Counted from the first letter of the stretch, positions 16,003-25,089 are shown. The stretch: 32,874 nt of DNA from Euryarchaeota archaeon UBA596 (GCA_002498205.1 DAGQ01000015.1:1-32874), one strand, 5' to 3'. Program-made: numbers and translations. Notes: generated by a model not told the origin, from the sequence alone.

Positions 16003-16968
16003 ATGATAGTGAGCCGAACGCCCCTAAGAGTTTCATTTTGTGGCGGTGGAACGGACTTAGAAGCATATTATTCCACATCAGATGACGGTGGTTGTGTTAC
16101 ATCTGTAGCTTTGAATAAATATGTATATGTGACCGTTAATTCAAGATTTGATGATTCAGTAAGAGTTTCATATTCTGAGATGGAAATTGTTGATGATTTT
16201 GAAAATTTAAATCATCAATTAGTTAAAGAAGCTATGAGGATGACTGGAGTTACTAAAGGGGTTGAAATTACAACAATTGCAGACATTCCTAGTAAGGGGA
16301 GTGGTTTAGGCTCGTCTTCTGCAGTAACAGTCGGATTATTACATGCATTACATTGTTTCGCGGGTAGAAAACCTACTTCTAGACAATTAGCAGAAGAAGC
16401 ATGTAAAATCGAAATAAATATATTAGGTCAAACTATTGGTAAACAAGATCAGTATGCAGTAGCATTTGGGGGTTGTAATCATATTATTTTTAATCAAGAT
16501 GGTACAGTAATTGTAGAAAATATATCTGATGAAATACAATTAAAAGGTAATTTTTCATTAATTTATACAGGCATTACAAGATTAGCAAATGAGATACTTA
16601 AAGATCAAAATAGTAAAACAAGTCAAAATCGAAATAATTTAGATTTATTAGTAGTTCAAGCAAAGAAGGCTAAGAAAATGATTGTTGAGGAAAATTTTTT
16701 GGGATTAGCCAAATTATTAGATGAAACTTGGGCTTGTAAAAAAGAATTAAGTCCCAGTATTTCTAATGATGAAATAGATTTAATGTTTCAAAAATTATTT
16801 GATTGCGGAACCCAAGGTGCTAAACTACTAGGTGCTGGAGGAGGAGGTTTCATCCTTTTTGATGGAAATAATGATGTATTAGAAAAAGTAAAGTCTGTAT
16901 TCCCACAAAATAAAATAATTCCTTTAGAGATTGATAATAGGGGTACTTGTATCCTTTATTCAGATTAG
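16003..16968 (+). CDS. GHMP-family sugar kinase, heptose-7-phosphate kinase (HddA)-like
   Basis: Phosphorylates a sugar or sugar phosphate with ATP, probably toward a nucleotide-activated surface sugar. From ATG 16003 it has 321 residues and begins MIVSRTPLRVSFCGGGTD, the classic HddA/fucokinase-type GHMP opening. GHMP motif 2 is GSGLGSSSA near residue 82-90. A C-terminal GAGGGGFILF motif closes the ATP site. An in-frame frame opening at 15937 would add 22 residues unlike the family, so I reject it. There is no Shine-Dalgarno before 16003. It is the first gene of a unit followed by an exported protein, which may mean its sugar decorates surface glycoproteins; this is inference. Exact substrate is not determined. 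Confidence 0.85.
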   Translation: MIVSRTPLRVSFCGGGTDLEAYYSTSDDGGCVTSVALNKYVYVTVNSRFDDSVRVSYSEMEIVDDFENLNHQLVKEAMRMTGVTKGVEITTIADIPSKGSGLGSSSAVTVGLLHALHCFAGRKPTSRQLAEEACKIEINILGQTIGKQDQYAVAFGGCNHIIFNQDGTVIVENISDEIQLKGNFSLIYTGITRLANEILKDQNSKTSQNRNNLDLLVVQAKKAKKMIVEENFLGLAKLLDETWACKKELSPSISNDEIDLMFQKLFDCGTQGAKLLGAGGGGFILFDGNNDVLEKVKSVFPQNKIIPLEIDNRGTCILYSD

Positions 16969-16970
16969 TT

Positions 16971-16977
16971 AGGTGAT
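16971..16977 (+). promoter_or_regulatory. Shine-Dalgarno supporting the GTG start at 16981
   Basis: AGGTGAT, two bases after the kinase stop codon, lies three bases before GTG 16981. It supports that non-ATG start for the exported protein. Confidence 0.6.
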
Positions 16978-16980
16978 ATC

Positions 16981-19350
16981 GTGAAAAAAGAAATGATAAT
17001 GATTTTATGTTTATTTTTTAGTATATTTACTAGTATTATTCCTAATTCAATTGCAGAATCACAAAGTATGGAAGATTCTATTGAGTTATCATTTAATTTT
17101 TTAGATGAGGTTTCGGGTCAAATAATTAGTTCTGCTGAAATTTCAGTTATTGAGGGTTGGACTGGAATAGTGCTCCAACAAAATATTATTAATTCAGGAG
17201 ACTCAATTTTTGTGATGTCAAATCATAGTATTAGATTTAAATTTAATGCAGATGGTTATGAAGAGCAGCATTTAATTTCTAATGTTTATTTAATTGCAGA
17301 ATCAATTAATATAAATTTTAATTCCGAATCTGAGAATTATGAAATCGAAAAAGAAGATGAGGTAAATACTTCAGGAGGAGAAATTGAACTAACTTTCTTG
17401 AACTCTATGTCTTCAGATTCAGATTTAGATTTAAGTTGGTTTGCAAATTATTCATTTTCAATGCATATGGGAGTAAATTTACTTCCAATGAAATATTTAG
17501 GGTTGTCTGGACAAATTGATTTTTGGATTGGTGATAAAGATGAAGTATTACAAAATAATGAGATAGAATTATTTTTAATTTGGCTAAACCAACAAGCTTG
17601 GACAGATTCTTATTTTGGGGGTTGTTGTAAGATAGATGGCGAATTTACTCAAACATCAGAGTTAGTTAAACCAGAAAATAGTTGGATCGATTTAGATTTA
17701 GGGACTTGGGGGTGGAATGAGTCTACACTTTTATCAGTACATTCGGGTTTTACTGGTAATCGTTTGTTAGAAATACCTTTACAGAACGATTTGAGACAAT
17801 TAGCAAATATGAAAATATCAACACCTTCTGATTGGGAATTTAGATATTCTCCAAATTTGGATTTATTGGAAGGTAATCCTACAGAATTTACTGTTAATCG
17901 TAGTTTCTCAGGAATTGGAGGTTCAATTCCAATTACTTTTGGAGAAAATACACCTCCTGTTGTAAACCCTAATGTAATTGGCCATATTGGCTTATCATTG
18001 CCTCTGGATAAAAATATAACATTTGATGGATCAAATTCTGTAGACTCTTCTCACGAAATTGGATTTGGTCCTAATTTAGAATGTATGTGGAAATTTGAAT
18101 CAGGTGATATAATTACCCAATTTTCACAAATGTCAGTTACTGTAAATTTAACAGAACTAGGGTTTTCATCAGATACAAATCTTGAAACAATTTTTGAATG
18201 TACAGATCATCAAGGGCTTACTGATTTTTGGAATAAAAGTTGGTATTTGGATTCTAAATCACCTACTCTCAACACTTTACTCGGAGATGCAGAATGTATT
18301 GATAATCCACTTGAAAATAATTTATTAGAATGTGAAAATTTATTGGTAGAATTTAGTCAAATGTTAAATTTCAATTTATCCCTAGAAGACGATGGCCCTT
18401 CTGATTTACTAGTTTATTGGACATCAAACCATATTGATGGGTGGGCTGCAGATGGAAATGAAATGAGTGTAGTATTTTGGCAAGGTCAAAATTCAAATAT
18501 CAATTTTATTGTAAATGATAAACAACATGAACAAAGAGAATTAGCGATTTGGGAATTAAATTTAAGAGTATCAGATGAAGTTGGAAATGATTTAATGAAA
18601 TCATGGAACGTTACAGTTCTAGATGGGTCCTCTCCAAGAATAAATATGAAGTTAAATAATCAATTTGGTTTGGTTGACCCATATTCTGGTATTTTTTCTG
18701 GAGATACAATCAATATTGATTTGTACCCTAGTTATGATGATATTAATTCTATTGAAGATGTTAGGTTTTTAGTTAGTTTAGACGGAGAAACTTTTGCGGA
18801 TAGTAATGAAGTCGGTTGGGAGGGTATAAAATCTGCAGAGATTCCAAAACTTGAAGTGGGTGTTCATGAATTAGTCGTGAATGCTACAGATTTTTCGGGT
18901 AATTCTGCTGAAGAGCGTTTTCAAATAATTGTTCATCCGCCACCAATTATTGACATCATTAGTGCAGATATTTTTATCTCATCAGAAAAATTAATCCAAG
19001 GAGAAAATGAATTAGAATTTAGATTAGTAAATGCGGGTGGTTCTGAATATGATGTAATAATTTGTATTCAAAGCAAATGTTTAGATTATAATGGAACTAG
19101 TTCGACATTTGAAGGATATGGATTTACAAATTTTACATTGAAATATAATTTAAATGAAACAGAAAATTTAGAAGTAAATTATACATTTAAATCTGGGATT
19201 GAAAATATTCAATTTAACAATAGTTATGAATTTGATTTCGAAGAAAATAATGATTTAGAATTCTCTAATACGATTACAATCGTTATATTTTTCTTTATTT
19301 TCTTTTGTGTATTATTTTTTATTAAAATGAAACCAAGAAAGAGAAAATAA
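16981..19350 (+). CDS. Large exported, C-terminally anchored protein with Ig/PKD-like domains
   Basis: A 789-residue protein with a signal peptide (basic start, hydrophobic to about 20, likely cleavage after SIA near 25) and a C-terminal membrane helix at about 765-783 followed by KMKPRKRK, so most of it lies outside the cell. The first domain at about 33-100 resembles carboxypeptidase-regulatory or PEGA-type beta sandwiches. A PKD-like stretch lies near 335-400, with NPNVIGHIGLSLPL then FDGSNSVDSS. A CARDB-like segment precedes the anchor. Many N-x-S/T sites could be glycosylated. It is likely a surface-layer or adhesion protein; no enzyme motif is visible. It is co-translated with the kinase upstream and is followed by a membrane protein 19 bases later. 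Confidence 0.75.
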   Translation: MKKEMIMILCLFFSIFTSIIPNSIAESQSMEDSIELSFNFLDEVSGQIISSAEISVIEGWTGIVLQQNIINSGDSIFVMSNHSIRFKFNADGYEEQHLISNVYLIAESININFNSESENYEIEKEDEVNTSGGEIELTFLNSMSSDSDLDLSWFANYSFSMHMGVNLLPMKYLGLSGQIDFWIGDKDEVLQNNEIELFLIWLNQQAWTDSYFGGCCKIDGEFTQTSELVKPENSWIDLDLGTWGWNESTLLSVHSGFTGNRLLEIPLQNDLRQLANMKISTPSDWEFRYSPNLDLLEGNPTEFTVNRSFSGIGGSIPITFGENTPPVVNPNVIGHIGLSLPLDKNITFDGSNSVDSSHEIGFGPNLECMWKFESGDIITQFSQMSVTVNLTELGFSSDTNLETIFECTDHQGLTDFWNKSWYLDSKSPTLNTLLGDAECIDNPLENNLLECENLLVEFSQMLNFNLSLEDDGPSDLLVYWTSNHIDGWAADGNEMSVVFWQGQNSNINFIVNDKQHEQRELAIWELNLRVSDEVGNDLMKSWNVTVLDGSSPRINMKLNNQFGLVDPYSGIFSGDTINIDLYPSYDDINSIEDVRFLVSLDGETFADSNEVGWEGIKSAEIPKLEVGVHELVVNATDFSGNSAEERFQIIVHPPPIIDIISADIFISSEKLIQGENELEFRLVNAGGSEYDVIICIQSKCLDYNGTSSTFEGYGFTNFTLKYNLNETENLEVNYTFKSGIENIQFNNSYEFDFEENNDLEFSNTITIVIFFFIFFCVLFFIKMKPRKRK

Positions 19351-19369
19351 TATTAAAAATGGTGAGAAA

Positions 19370-21097
19370 ATGCAATATTCAATATCTGAAATGATAGAAA
19401 AAGAAGAAGTAATTATTCAAAATAGAATAGAACGACTTTCTTTATTTTCAGGCTCAATATTATTTTTAGCAGCTTTTTGGTGTATGTGGCCAATTTTTAC
19501 TAATAATATCGATCCTTTGAAAGTTTTAACTCCAGCTGTAGTTGCTCTTTTATGGGTTGGAATGCTTCCAGATCTTTCCGTTTCAAGTCCCACTACTCGC
19601 TCTAGAATTGGAGCAATAACAAGTATTTTTTGGACACCTCTTGCTGTTTTAGGGATAAACTCAATTTCTAATTCTGGATTTAAATTAATAGGAGGTATAG
19701 TATTAATTATTTGTTCAATGGCATTATTTATTTCATCAAGAAAGATTTTATTTGGGGAATTTAAAGTAGTAAGATATCGCTCAATTATGTATATGATTGG
19801 AGTATTTGCAGGCTTATCTGTATTAATACCTCAAGGTTTTGAGACAAATAATTATGGTATATTCCCCATCTTAGTTGGATTATTAATTTCATTCTCTGAT
19901 TGGTTTGGAAGCGATGAGCAGAAAAATATACGGAGAGAATTCAAACAAAAATTAGATTTAATTGAGGGAGAGTTATTACTCCATAGATCTAAAGGTAGAA
20001 CTGTAGATCAAGCGGCATCTTTAGTTTTAACAGCCTCACAAGAAGGTCACTTGGATCCAAAATTTGGTCTTGAAATTTTATCAAGAGCTAGAGATTCAAT
20101 GACGCGAGCTATTCGTTTAGAAGAAGATATATCAGAAATTAGAGAAGATGCAGAATTAATTATTATGAAAGCTGAAAATATAGCCCCGATGTCTAAAAAA
20201 TCCAGAAAAACATTTATTCAAGCTGAAAGGGAAGTCGAATTAGGTAGTTTAGAAGAAGGAGAATCATTATTTCGTTTAGCAAAAAAACAAGCTAAAGAAA
20301 TTACAGAATGGTGGGATAAAGCAGAAAAAGCAATTAGTAAAGCAAAAAAATTGTTGAGAGAGCATAAAGGTGAAGCAATTCAATCATTAGAAAAAATATT
20401 ATCGGAAGCAGAAACTAATTTACAAAATGAAAACCCAAAAAAATCATTTGAATTTGCAGAATCTATCCCTCTACAGCTATCTTCTGTTGAAGCGAATGCA
20501 GAAATTTCTAATGAATTAATTCAAGTCGCTGAACAAAAAATGAAGGCATCAGAAGGCCTAAATTTAGAATTATGGAATGAAAATTTGAATAGAGCAAAAA
20601 ATGCAATTGAAAAGGGAGATTATAATTTAGGTAGAGGATTGACTGAAAGTATCTTAAGAGAACTAGATAAGGAAAGAGAATCTATGGATTACATTAGGAA
20701 GGCACTAAATAAAAAATCTAAGATTAAATCCAAATGGAAGAATCTAGGAAATAATGAATCTTGGGAATTACGCTTGAAAGAAATTGAAGAAGCCGCTGAG
20801 AACCTGGAATGGAATCATGCAGCAATATTACTTCAACGTTTGAATGAAAGTTTAGAATCGGATACAAAATCATTTTCAGAAGCTAACGAATTATTAGATT
20901 TTGCTAAGAATGAATGGTCTATGTTAAGAGAGAAGTGTGAGAAAATAGGAATTGATATTTTAGATGAAGATCGTAGATATGCAGAACAAAATCTCGCTGA
21001 ATCAATACAATCACTAGAACTTGGTGAATTAGAATTATGTTTAGAAAAGTTGGGAGAATTAGATAAAGCTATGGAAAAACTGAAAAGAAGAGTTTAA
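19370..21097 (+). CDS. Six-helix membrane protein with a long helical-repeat cytoplasmic domain
   Basis: A 575-residue protein, not recognised as a named family. About six hydrophobic helices lie at 26-44, 52-70, 80-99, 104-123, 137-156 and 162-177. Residues 185-575 are almost wholly helical and charged. Loosely repeating units can be seen with a small-residue turn between helices: ELGSLEEGESLFRLAKK, IEKGDYNLGRGLTES, LEWNHAAILLQRL and LELGELELCLEKL. They suggest a TPR-like or hairpin solenoid for protein binding. GGTGAG three bases before the ATG supports the start. Its place after the exported anchored protein suggests the two work across the membrane; this is inference. It shares the bases TTAA at its stop with the convergent SCO1 gene. 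Confidence 0.75.
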   Translation: MQYSISEMIEKEEVIIQNRIERLSLFSGSILFLAAFWCMWPIFTNNIDPLKVLTPAVVALLWVGMLPDLSVSSPTTRSRIGAITSIFWTPLAVLGINSISNSGFKLIGGIVLIICSMALFISSRKILFGEFKVVRYRSIMYMIGVFAGLSVLIPQGFETNNYGIFPILVGLLISFSDWFGSDEQKNIRREFKQKLDLIEGELLLHRSKGRTVDQAASLVLTASQEGHLDPKFGLEILSRARDSMTRAIRLEEDISEIREDAELIIMKAENIAPMSKKSRKTFIQAEREVELGSLEEGESLFRLAKKQAKEITEWWDKAEKAISKAKKLLREHKGEAIQSLEKILSEAETNLQNENPKKSFEFAESIPLQLSSVEANAEISNELIQVAEQKMKASEGLNLELWNENLNRAKNAIEKGDYNLGRGLTESILRELDKERESMDYIRKALNKKSKIKSKWKNLGNNESWELRLKEIEEAAENLEWNHAAILLQRLNESLESDTKSFSEANELLDFAKNEWSMLREKCEKIGIDILDEDRRYAEQNLAESIQSLELGELELCLEKLGELDKAMEKLKRRV

Positions 21098-21780
21098 TTT
21101 ATATCTTCATCAAGTAATTTCCTTACATCTTTTTCGACTAGTTCTGGGACCCAATCTAAATCCATCCATTCTATTCTTTGCTTCAAATTTTTATCTAAAA
21201 TAAATGTAGATGTTGTATGGTCGATGAAATATTCAAATGGATGGTGTCTTCCACTAGTCTCAGAATTATTTGTCTCATTTGCTTTGTAAGTTTGTAAACC
21301 CACATCGAATGCCCCCCATACTTCTTCCATTACTGCCATTTCTTCAGGATTCCATGTGCCATCATTATCTGGATCAACATTCCATGATAGAAAATTCCAA
21401 TCTGCAGACATATTTTCTTTCCATTGTTTCATTGATTCAGGAGTGTCAAGCCATGGATCTACTGTTACTGCTAGAATTTCTAATTCTGATTTGTATTCAT
21501 CAGGGAATTGTTGAGATAACCATTTCAGAGATTGAACAACAACTGGGCAAACATCTGGACATCTAGTAAACAGAAATGAAATAACAACTACTTTTCCTTC
21601 ATAATCACTTAAGTTAAATTCAGTACCATTTTCAGTAATTAGAGTAAACATTGGAACATCTTTACTATCAATATCTATTCCATAGAACTCATCAGCGTTT
21701 TTTTCTGCGGCAGGTTCATAACAACCAGGCAATAATATTAGTAACATCAAAAATACAGATAATATTTTATTTAAATTCAT
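21094..21780 (-). CDS. SCO1/SenC/PrrC-family copper-binding lipoprotein
   Basis: Thioredoxin-fold copper chaperone or thiol reductase that helps assemble the Cu(A) centre of cytochrome oxidase. It is 228 residues. The signal peptide ends in a lipobox-like LLPGC with Cys at 20, so it is probably a lipid-anchored outer protein. The copper motif is CPDVC (C74, C78) and the third ligand is H188 in DHTTST. An acidic loop, DPDNDGTWNPEE at 136-147, looks like a calcium-binding insertion not usual in SCO1. AGAGG precedes the ATG. It lies 12 bases after the LVIVD-repeat gene, and the two form a unit. No oxidase genes are within the window. Confidence 0.92.
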   Translation of the reverse strand: MNLNKILSVFLMLLILLPGCYEPAAEKNADEFYGIDIDSKDVPMFTLITENGTEFNLSDYEGKVVVISFLFTRCPDVCPVVVQSLKWLSQQFPDEYKSELEILAVTVDPWLDTPESMKQWKENMSADWNFLSWNVDPDNDGTWNPEEMAVMEEVWGAFDVGLQTYKANETNNSETSGRHHPFEYFIDHTTSTFILDKNLKQRIEWMDLDWVPELVEKDVRKLLDEDIN

Positions 21781-21792
21781 TTTTATTCCTCT

Positions 21793-23610
21793 TTAATTTG
21801 TATATGGTATATCAACATCTAATTGCATGACATATAATCCAGTTGTGATACAAGATGCATATGTAATTCCATCTTGCCATTCAGCAGCCCATAAAAATGG
21901 AGTCCAACCAAAGTCATAGTAATCAGAATCAAGTTGTGAACCGTCTACACCATGTGGTAAATAGAATGCCACAGTAGAATCAAAATGAACCTCAGTATTA
22001 TTGTCTTCATCATTAGCTGCCATTAGTGTTTCAATATCGACTACCCATAAGCCAGCATGATAATGTGAGATGTATAATCTTCCATCCCATCCACCTCCGT
22101 GGGAAGTATCTGTAGTTTCATCTGTAATGAAATATTCAGAATCAAGATTATGTGGGCTGAAAAGCAACCATTCTTCAGCACTTGGATGAGCTTCACAATC
22201 TGCTCCATAACAATGTTCATGCGCATAAGGAATTTCCCAATCGTGAATTAGTTCCGGTAAGAATCTTAAATTTCCATTTTCCATTTTATATTCGGTTGTA
22301 TCTAAAAGATATGTCATACCAGTTCCAACAGAGGTTGAAAGTACTTCAGTAGCAGCAAGTGTAAGATGTCTTTTCCCTTCATATCCTAAATGGGTAGCGT
22401 CAACCATTTCAGGAAATGGCTCTGTGTAGTGGATATAAGATGAACGTCCGCCATTTTCATTCCCGTTAGTTCCACTATCAGGTAAACCATCATTATCAAA
22501 ATCAGAAAACTCCATCCATTGCCCTACTTCTGGAGCCCTCCATCTACACATAAGGGGATTTCCCAAACCCGCTTTACATGTTGTAGCCATTGGGACATAT
22601 AATTGAGGAGAGTTAGTGGGGTGAGGAACATCAGAAACATCTGCAATTCTTAACCCAGCTTCCCAATATGCGCCATAGAGGTATGTTCTTCCATGTCTTG
22701 GGTCTTCAGTATCATTTCCTGGCCATAATTGTACAGTCATATCGTGAATGTAAATCCAACCACCATTAGTAGAAGCCCAATTAACTTCATACTCTCCAAC
22801 TTTAATTACTGTGTGTCCAACTCCAGATGAAGGAACACCATCTAATATTCTTGCAGCAGAACCTTGTAAATTTAGGTGAGCAATGGTTACTCCTCCACAA
22901 GCTTCACCCACAGCAGTATCACAATCATCATAATCGGGGTTTGCAACAAAAATATACCATTCATTATCAATCATATGTGTATAAAGATTATGTGGTCCAC
23001 TTGGATGATCTGCATCATACCAAGAATCAACATGTATTGGGTTAGTTTTATCTGTTACATCAATTAAATTTACAGATACTTGAAATGGATCTGACCATTC
23101 TCCAACATTAGGATCTGCATATCCTGGATCAATTAATTGATTTTGAGTTATTACATATTCTCGCCCATCATATTCAAGATACTTAACATCTAATACCTGG
23201 GTATTTGGATCATAATATTTCCCTACTTGGGTAATATTTCTTGGATCTGTAACATCAGTAATATGAAATTCAGACCATCCTGCTTGATACACATATGTTC
23301 TACCATCAGGAGCCGTAGCAACTTGAATTTCAGCATTACCCGGATTTGTAAGCGGTTCAAAATCTAATAACTCAACATTCCCAGAAGATAGATTATGCTG
23401 AGATGCGTTTCTGTGGTCATGCCCTTCACCTTGTAAAAGAGGGTCGCCACCACTAAAAATTGGATTTACACTTGTTTCATTCATATCATCATTACTAAGA
23501 AAGAAAATTGAAGTAGAAACTACGCTAATTACTACTAAAAATGTGGTGACTAAGATTAAGATTTCCTTATTCCCAAAATCAATAGGAGTTACAAGTGATT
23601 GTTCACCCAT
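21793..23610 (-). CDS. Membrane-anchored LVIVD-repeat beta-propeller protein
   Basis: A 605-residue protein with an N-terminal membrane helix at about 16-38 and a large outer domain. Repeats of the LVIVD type can be seen: FHITDVTDPRNITQVGKYYD, VNLIDVTDKTNPIHVDSWYD, GLRIADVSD and GLWVVDIETL. They are spaced as in a beta-propeller. There is a histidine-rich start (GHDHRNASQHN) and a DFDNDGLPDSG loop near 368-380 that could bind calcium. Several Cys pairs could form disulfides. The family has no proven enzymatic role; partners and substrates are unknown. It has no Shine-Dalgarno and may be leaderless. It is upstream of SCO1 in the same unit and divergent from the cupredoxin-like gene. Confidence 0.82.
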   Translation of the reverse strand: MGEQSLVTPIDFGNKEILILVTTFLVVISVVSTSIFFLSNDDMNETSVNPIFSGGDPLLQGEGHDHRNASQHNLSSGNVELLDFEPLTNPGNAEIQVATAPDGRTYVYQAGWSEFHITDVTDPRNITQVGKYYDPNTQVLDVKYLEYDGREYVITQNQLIDPGYADPNVGEWSDPFQVSVNLIDVTDKTNPIHVDSWYDADHPSGPHNLYTHMIDNEWYIFVANPDYDDCDTAVGEACGGVTIAHLNLQGSAARILDGVPSSGVGHTVIKVGEYEVNWASTNGGWIYIHDMTVQLWPGNDTEDPRHGRTYLYGAYWEAGLRIADVSDVPHPTNSPQLYVPMATTCKAGLGNPLMCRWRAPEVGQWMEFSDFDNDGLPDSGTNGNENGGRSSYIHYTEPFPEMVDATHLGYEGKRHLTLAATEVLSTSVGTGMTYLLDTTEYKMENGNLRFLPELIHDWEIPYAHEHCYGADCEAHPSAEEWLLFSPHNLDSEYFITDETTDTSHGGGWDGRLYISHYHAGLWVVDIETLMAANDEDNNTEVHFDSTVAFYLPHGVDGSQLDSDYYDFGWTPFLWAAEWQDGITYASCITTGLYVMQLDVDIPYTN

Positions 23611-23626
23611 TAATAGTCCGTGTGCA

Positions 23627-23639
23627 GCGTTTTTTATTT
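23627..23639. promoter_or_regulatory. AT-rich element between two divergent, probably leaderless genes
   Basis: TTTTTTATTTAT is the only TATA-like stretch in the 53-base gap between the minus-strand start at 23610 and the plus-strand start at 23664. Its centre is about 23 bases from one start and 31 from the other, close to the spacing expected for a TATA box when transcription begins at the start codon. It may serve both directions. Confidence 0.4.
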
Positions 23640-23663
23640 ATGCATTGGTTACTTGGGACTGGC

Positions 23664-24338
23664 ATGCGCAGAGGGAGTACAAGCCTAATTGTCTGTTTTC
23701 TACTTATTTTACCATTATTTATTGCCCCAGTAGGCTCTCATGATGCTAGTGCATTAACAGTCAATATTAAGCAATCAAATATTGAGCCAAATAATGCTAA
23801 TATTCTACTTGGAGATAGTGTATACTGGATGAATCTTGACTCTAGAGAAAATGTAACACATAGGATTGTTCATGACTCTGATGGAGATGGACTTTACAAT
23901 GGTTCAACCGATTGGGATTCAGGGATTCTATTAGGTTGGACTTCTAATGGAACTTGTATAGATGAAACAGGAAATAAAACACCAGGTTGTGCAGTAACAT
24001 TTGAATTATATTTTAATGAAACATCAGATATTGGTACATATGAATATGTGAATTTAGTATACTTAAATGATACGTTAATTGATAATAGGACATTTACAGT
24101 TACAGTAAAAGCCGACATTCATTTAGAAGCGATAAATACATACTGTTTTGGAGATGACTGTGAAGATGATACAGAGCCTGTAATTAGTATTGAAACTTCC
24201 AATGAAATAGAAAAACCATATTGGTTATTATATGTGTCTGGTATAACAGGAACGTTAGCATTATTATTAGCAATTAAATTGATATTTTTCCCCCCCGCAG
24301 TACAATTAAGTGAAAATAAAGTCTTACAAGAAGAGTAA
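23664..24338 (+). CDS. Exported cupredoxin-like protein lacking the usual copper ligands
   Basis: A 224-residue protein with a signal peptide (MRRGSTSLIVCFLLILPLF, cleavage near residue 25) and a C-terminal membrane helix at about 186-209. The middle has the plastocyanin/halocyanin plan: LGDSVYWMNLDS, then a THRIVHDSDGDG turn with two histidines at 66 and 70, WDSGILLG, and GTYEYVNLVYL before the last strand. In true blue-copper proteins the segment after GTYxY holds Cys, His and Met; here it is VNLVYLND, so the type 1 site appears to be lost. Two cysteines (98, 109) could form a disulfide. Earlier in-frame starts at 23595 and 23640 are possible but the first overlaps the divergent gene. It neighbours SCO1 and the LVIVD protein. 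Confidence 0.68.
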   Translation: MRRGSTSLIVCFLLILPLFIAPVGSHDASALTVNIKQSNIEPNNANILLGDSVYWMNLDSRENVTHRIVHDSDGDGLYNGSTDWDSGILLGWTSNGTCIDETGNKTPGCAVTFELYFNETSDIGTYEYVNLVYLNDTLIDNRTFTVTVKADIHLEAINTYCFGDDCEDDTEPVISIETSNEIEKPYWLLYVSGITGTLALLLAIKLIFFPPAVQLSENKVLQEE

Positions 24339-24353
24339 ATAAAATTGATAAAT

Positions 24354-25088
24354 ATGGGTACGATTAGAAGAGATCATTTACCCTTTTCTATGCCTAATCG
24401 TTCTCATTCACTAATTCAAGAGTGGAGGCATTTGAGTTTTTTACACTGGGAAGTAGATCCTGAGAAATTGAAACCATATATACCTCAAGGAGTTGAAATA
24501 GATTTTTTTAATGGCAAATCATATGTGGGGGTAATTCCATTTTTAATGAAGAACGTTAGGCCACGATTTTTACCTGCTGTCCCAGGTATTTCCACTTTTC
24601 CAGAATTTAATATTAGAACTTATGTTAAGAAAAATGGTAAGGCAGGAGTCCTTTTTTTAACACTAGACGCACAAAGTAGAATCACTTGTACATATGCTCC
24701 ATGGGCTTATGGATTGCCATATAGATATGCTAAATGTAAATTGCAGATAGATAAAGATAATTTTAGTTGGGAATCAAAGAGATCAATAAAAGGATTTGAA
24801 CTTAAAGGTTCATGTGTTGCTATTGGTGAAGAAATTCAAGCAAAATCCAATTCATTGGAGGAATTTCTTTTTGAAAGATATTCGTTATATGTTGAACATA
24901 AAAAATCTGCAAAAATTGCTTATACCTTACACGATCCTTGGAAATTTAAAGAAGCAAAAGCAGAATTAACCGTAAATACGCTTACAGAGTCTTATAACCT
25001 TGGAATTAAAAACCCATTAAAGCCAGATTATGTACATATGTCAGATGGTGTTTATGTTCATACTTGGTCAATAGAAGATTTGGAGTGA
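24354..25088 (+). CDS. DUF2071 (YqjF-like) protein
   Basis: A 244-residue protein from ATG 24354; TTG 24345 would add three residues. The opening EWRHLSFLHWEVDPEKLKPY, then IPQGVEIDFFNGKSYVGVIP, is the DUF2071 signature, and FPEFNIRTYV follows as expected. The fold is related to acetoacetate decarboxylase, but the catalytic lysine of that enzyme cannot be placed with confidence, and no reaction has been established for the family. No signal peptide is present, so it is cytoplasmic. It lies 15 bases after the cupredoxin-like gene, and its stop overlaps the ribosome site of the next gene. DUF2071 and DUF393 genes often sit together in bacteria, as they do here. Confidence 0.85.
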   Translation: MGTIRRDHLPFSMPNRSHSLIQEWRHLSFLHWEVDPEKLKPYIPQGVEIDFFNGKSYVGVIPFLMKNVRPRFLPAVPGISTFPEFNIRTYVKKNGKAGVLFLTLDAQSRITCTYAPWAYGLPYRYAKCKLQIDKDNFSWESKRSIKGFELKGSCVAIGEEIQAKSNSLEEFLFERYSLYVEHKKSAKIAYTLHDPWKFKEAKAELTVNTLTESYNLGIKNPLKPDYVHMSDGVYVHTWSIEDLE

Positions 25089-25089
25089 G
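25082..25089 (+). promoter_or_regulatory. Shine-Dalgarno overlapping the DUF2071 stop
   Basis: GGAGTGAG contains the TGA stop of the preceding gene and lies three bases before ATG 25093, coupling the two. Confidence 0.55.

Noticed and set aside
22827..23067. Plus-strand frames within the LVIVD-repeat gene
   Set aside because: His/Ile-rich translations lacking motifs; the minus strand holds clear repeats.
23595..23663. Earlier starts (23595, 23640) for the cupredoxin-like gene
   Set aside because: The first would overlap the coding start of the divergent gene, and the shorter form from 23664 begins with a clean signal peptide. 23640 cannot be fully excluded.
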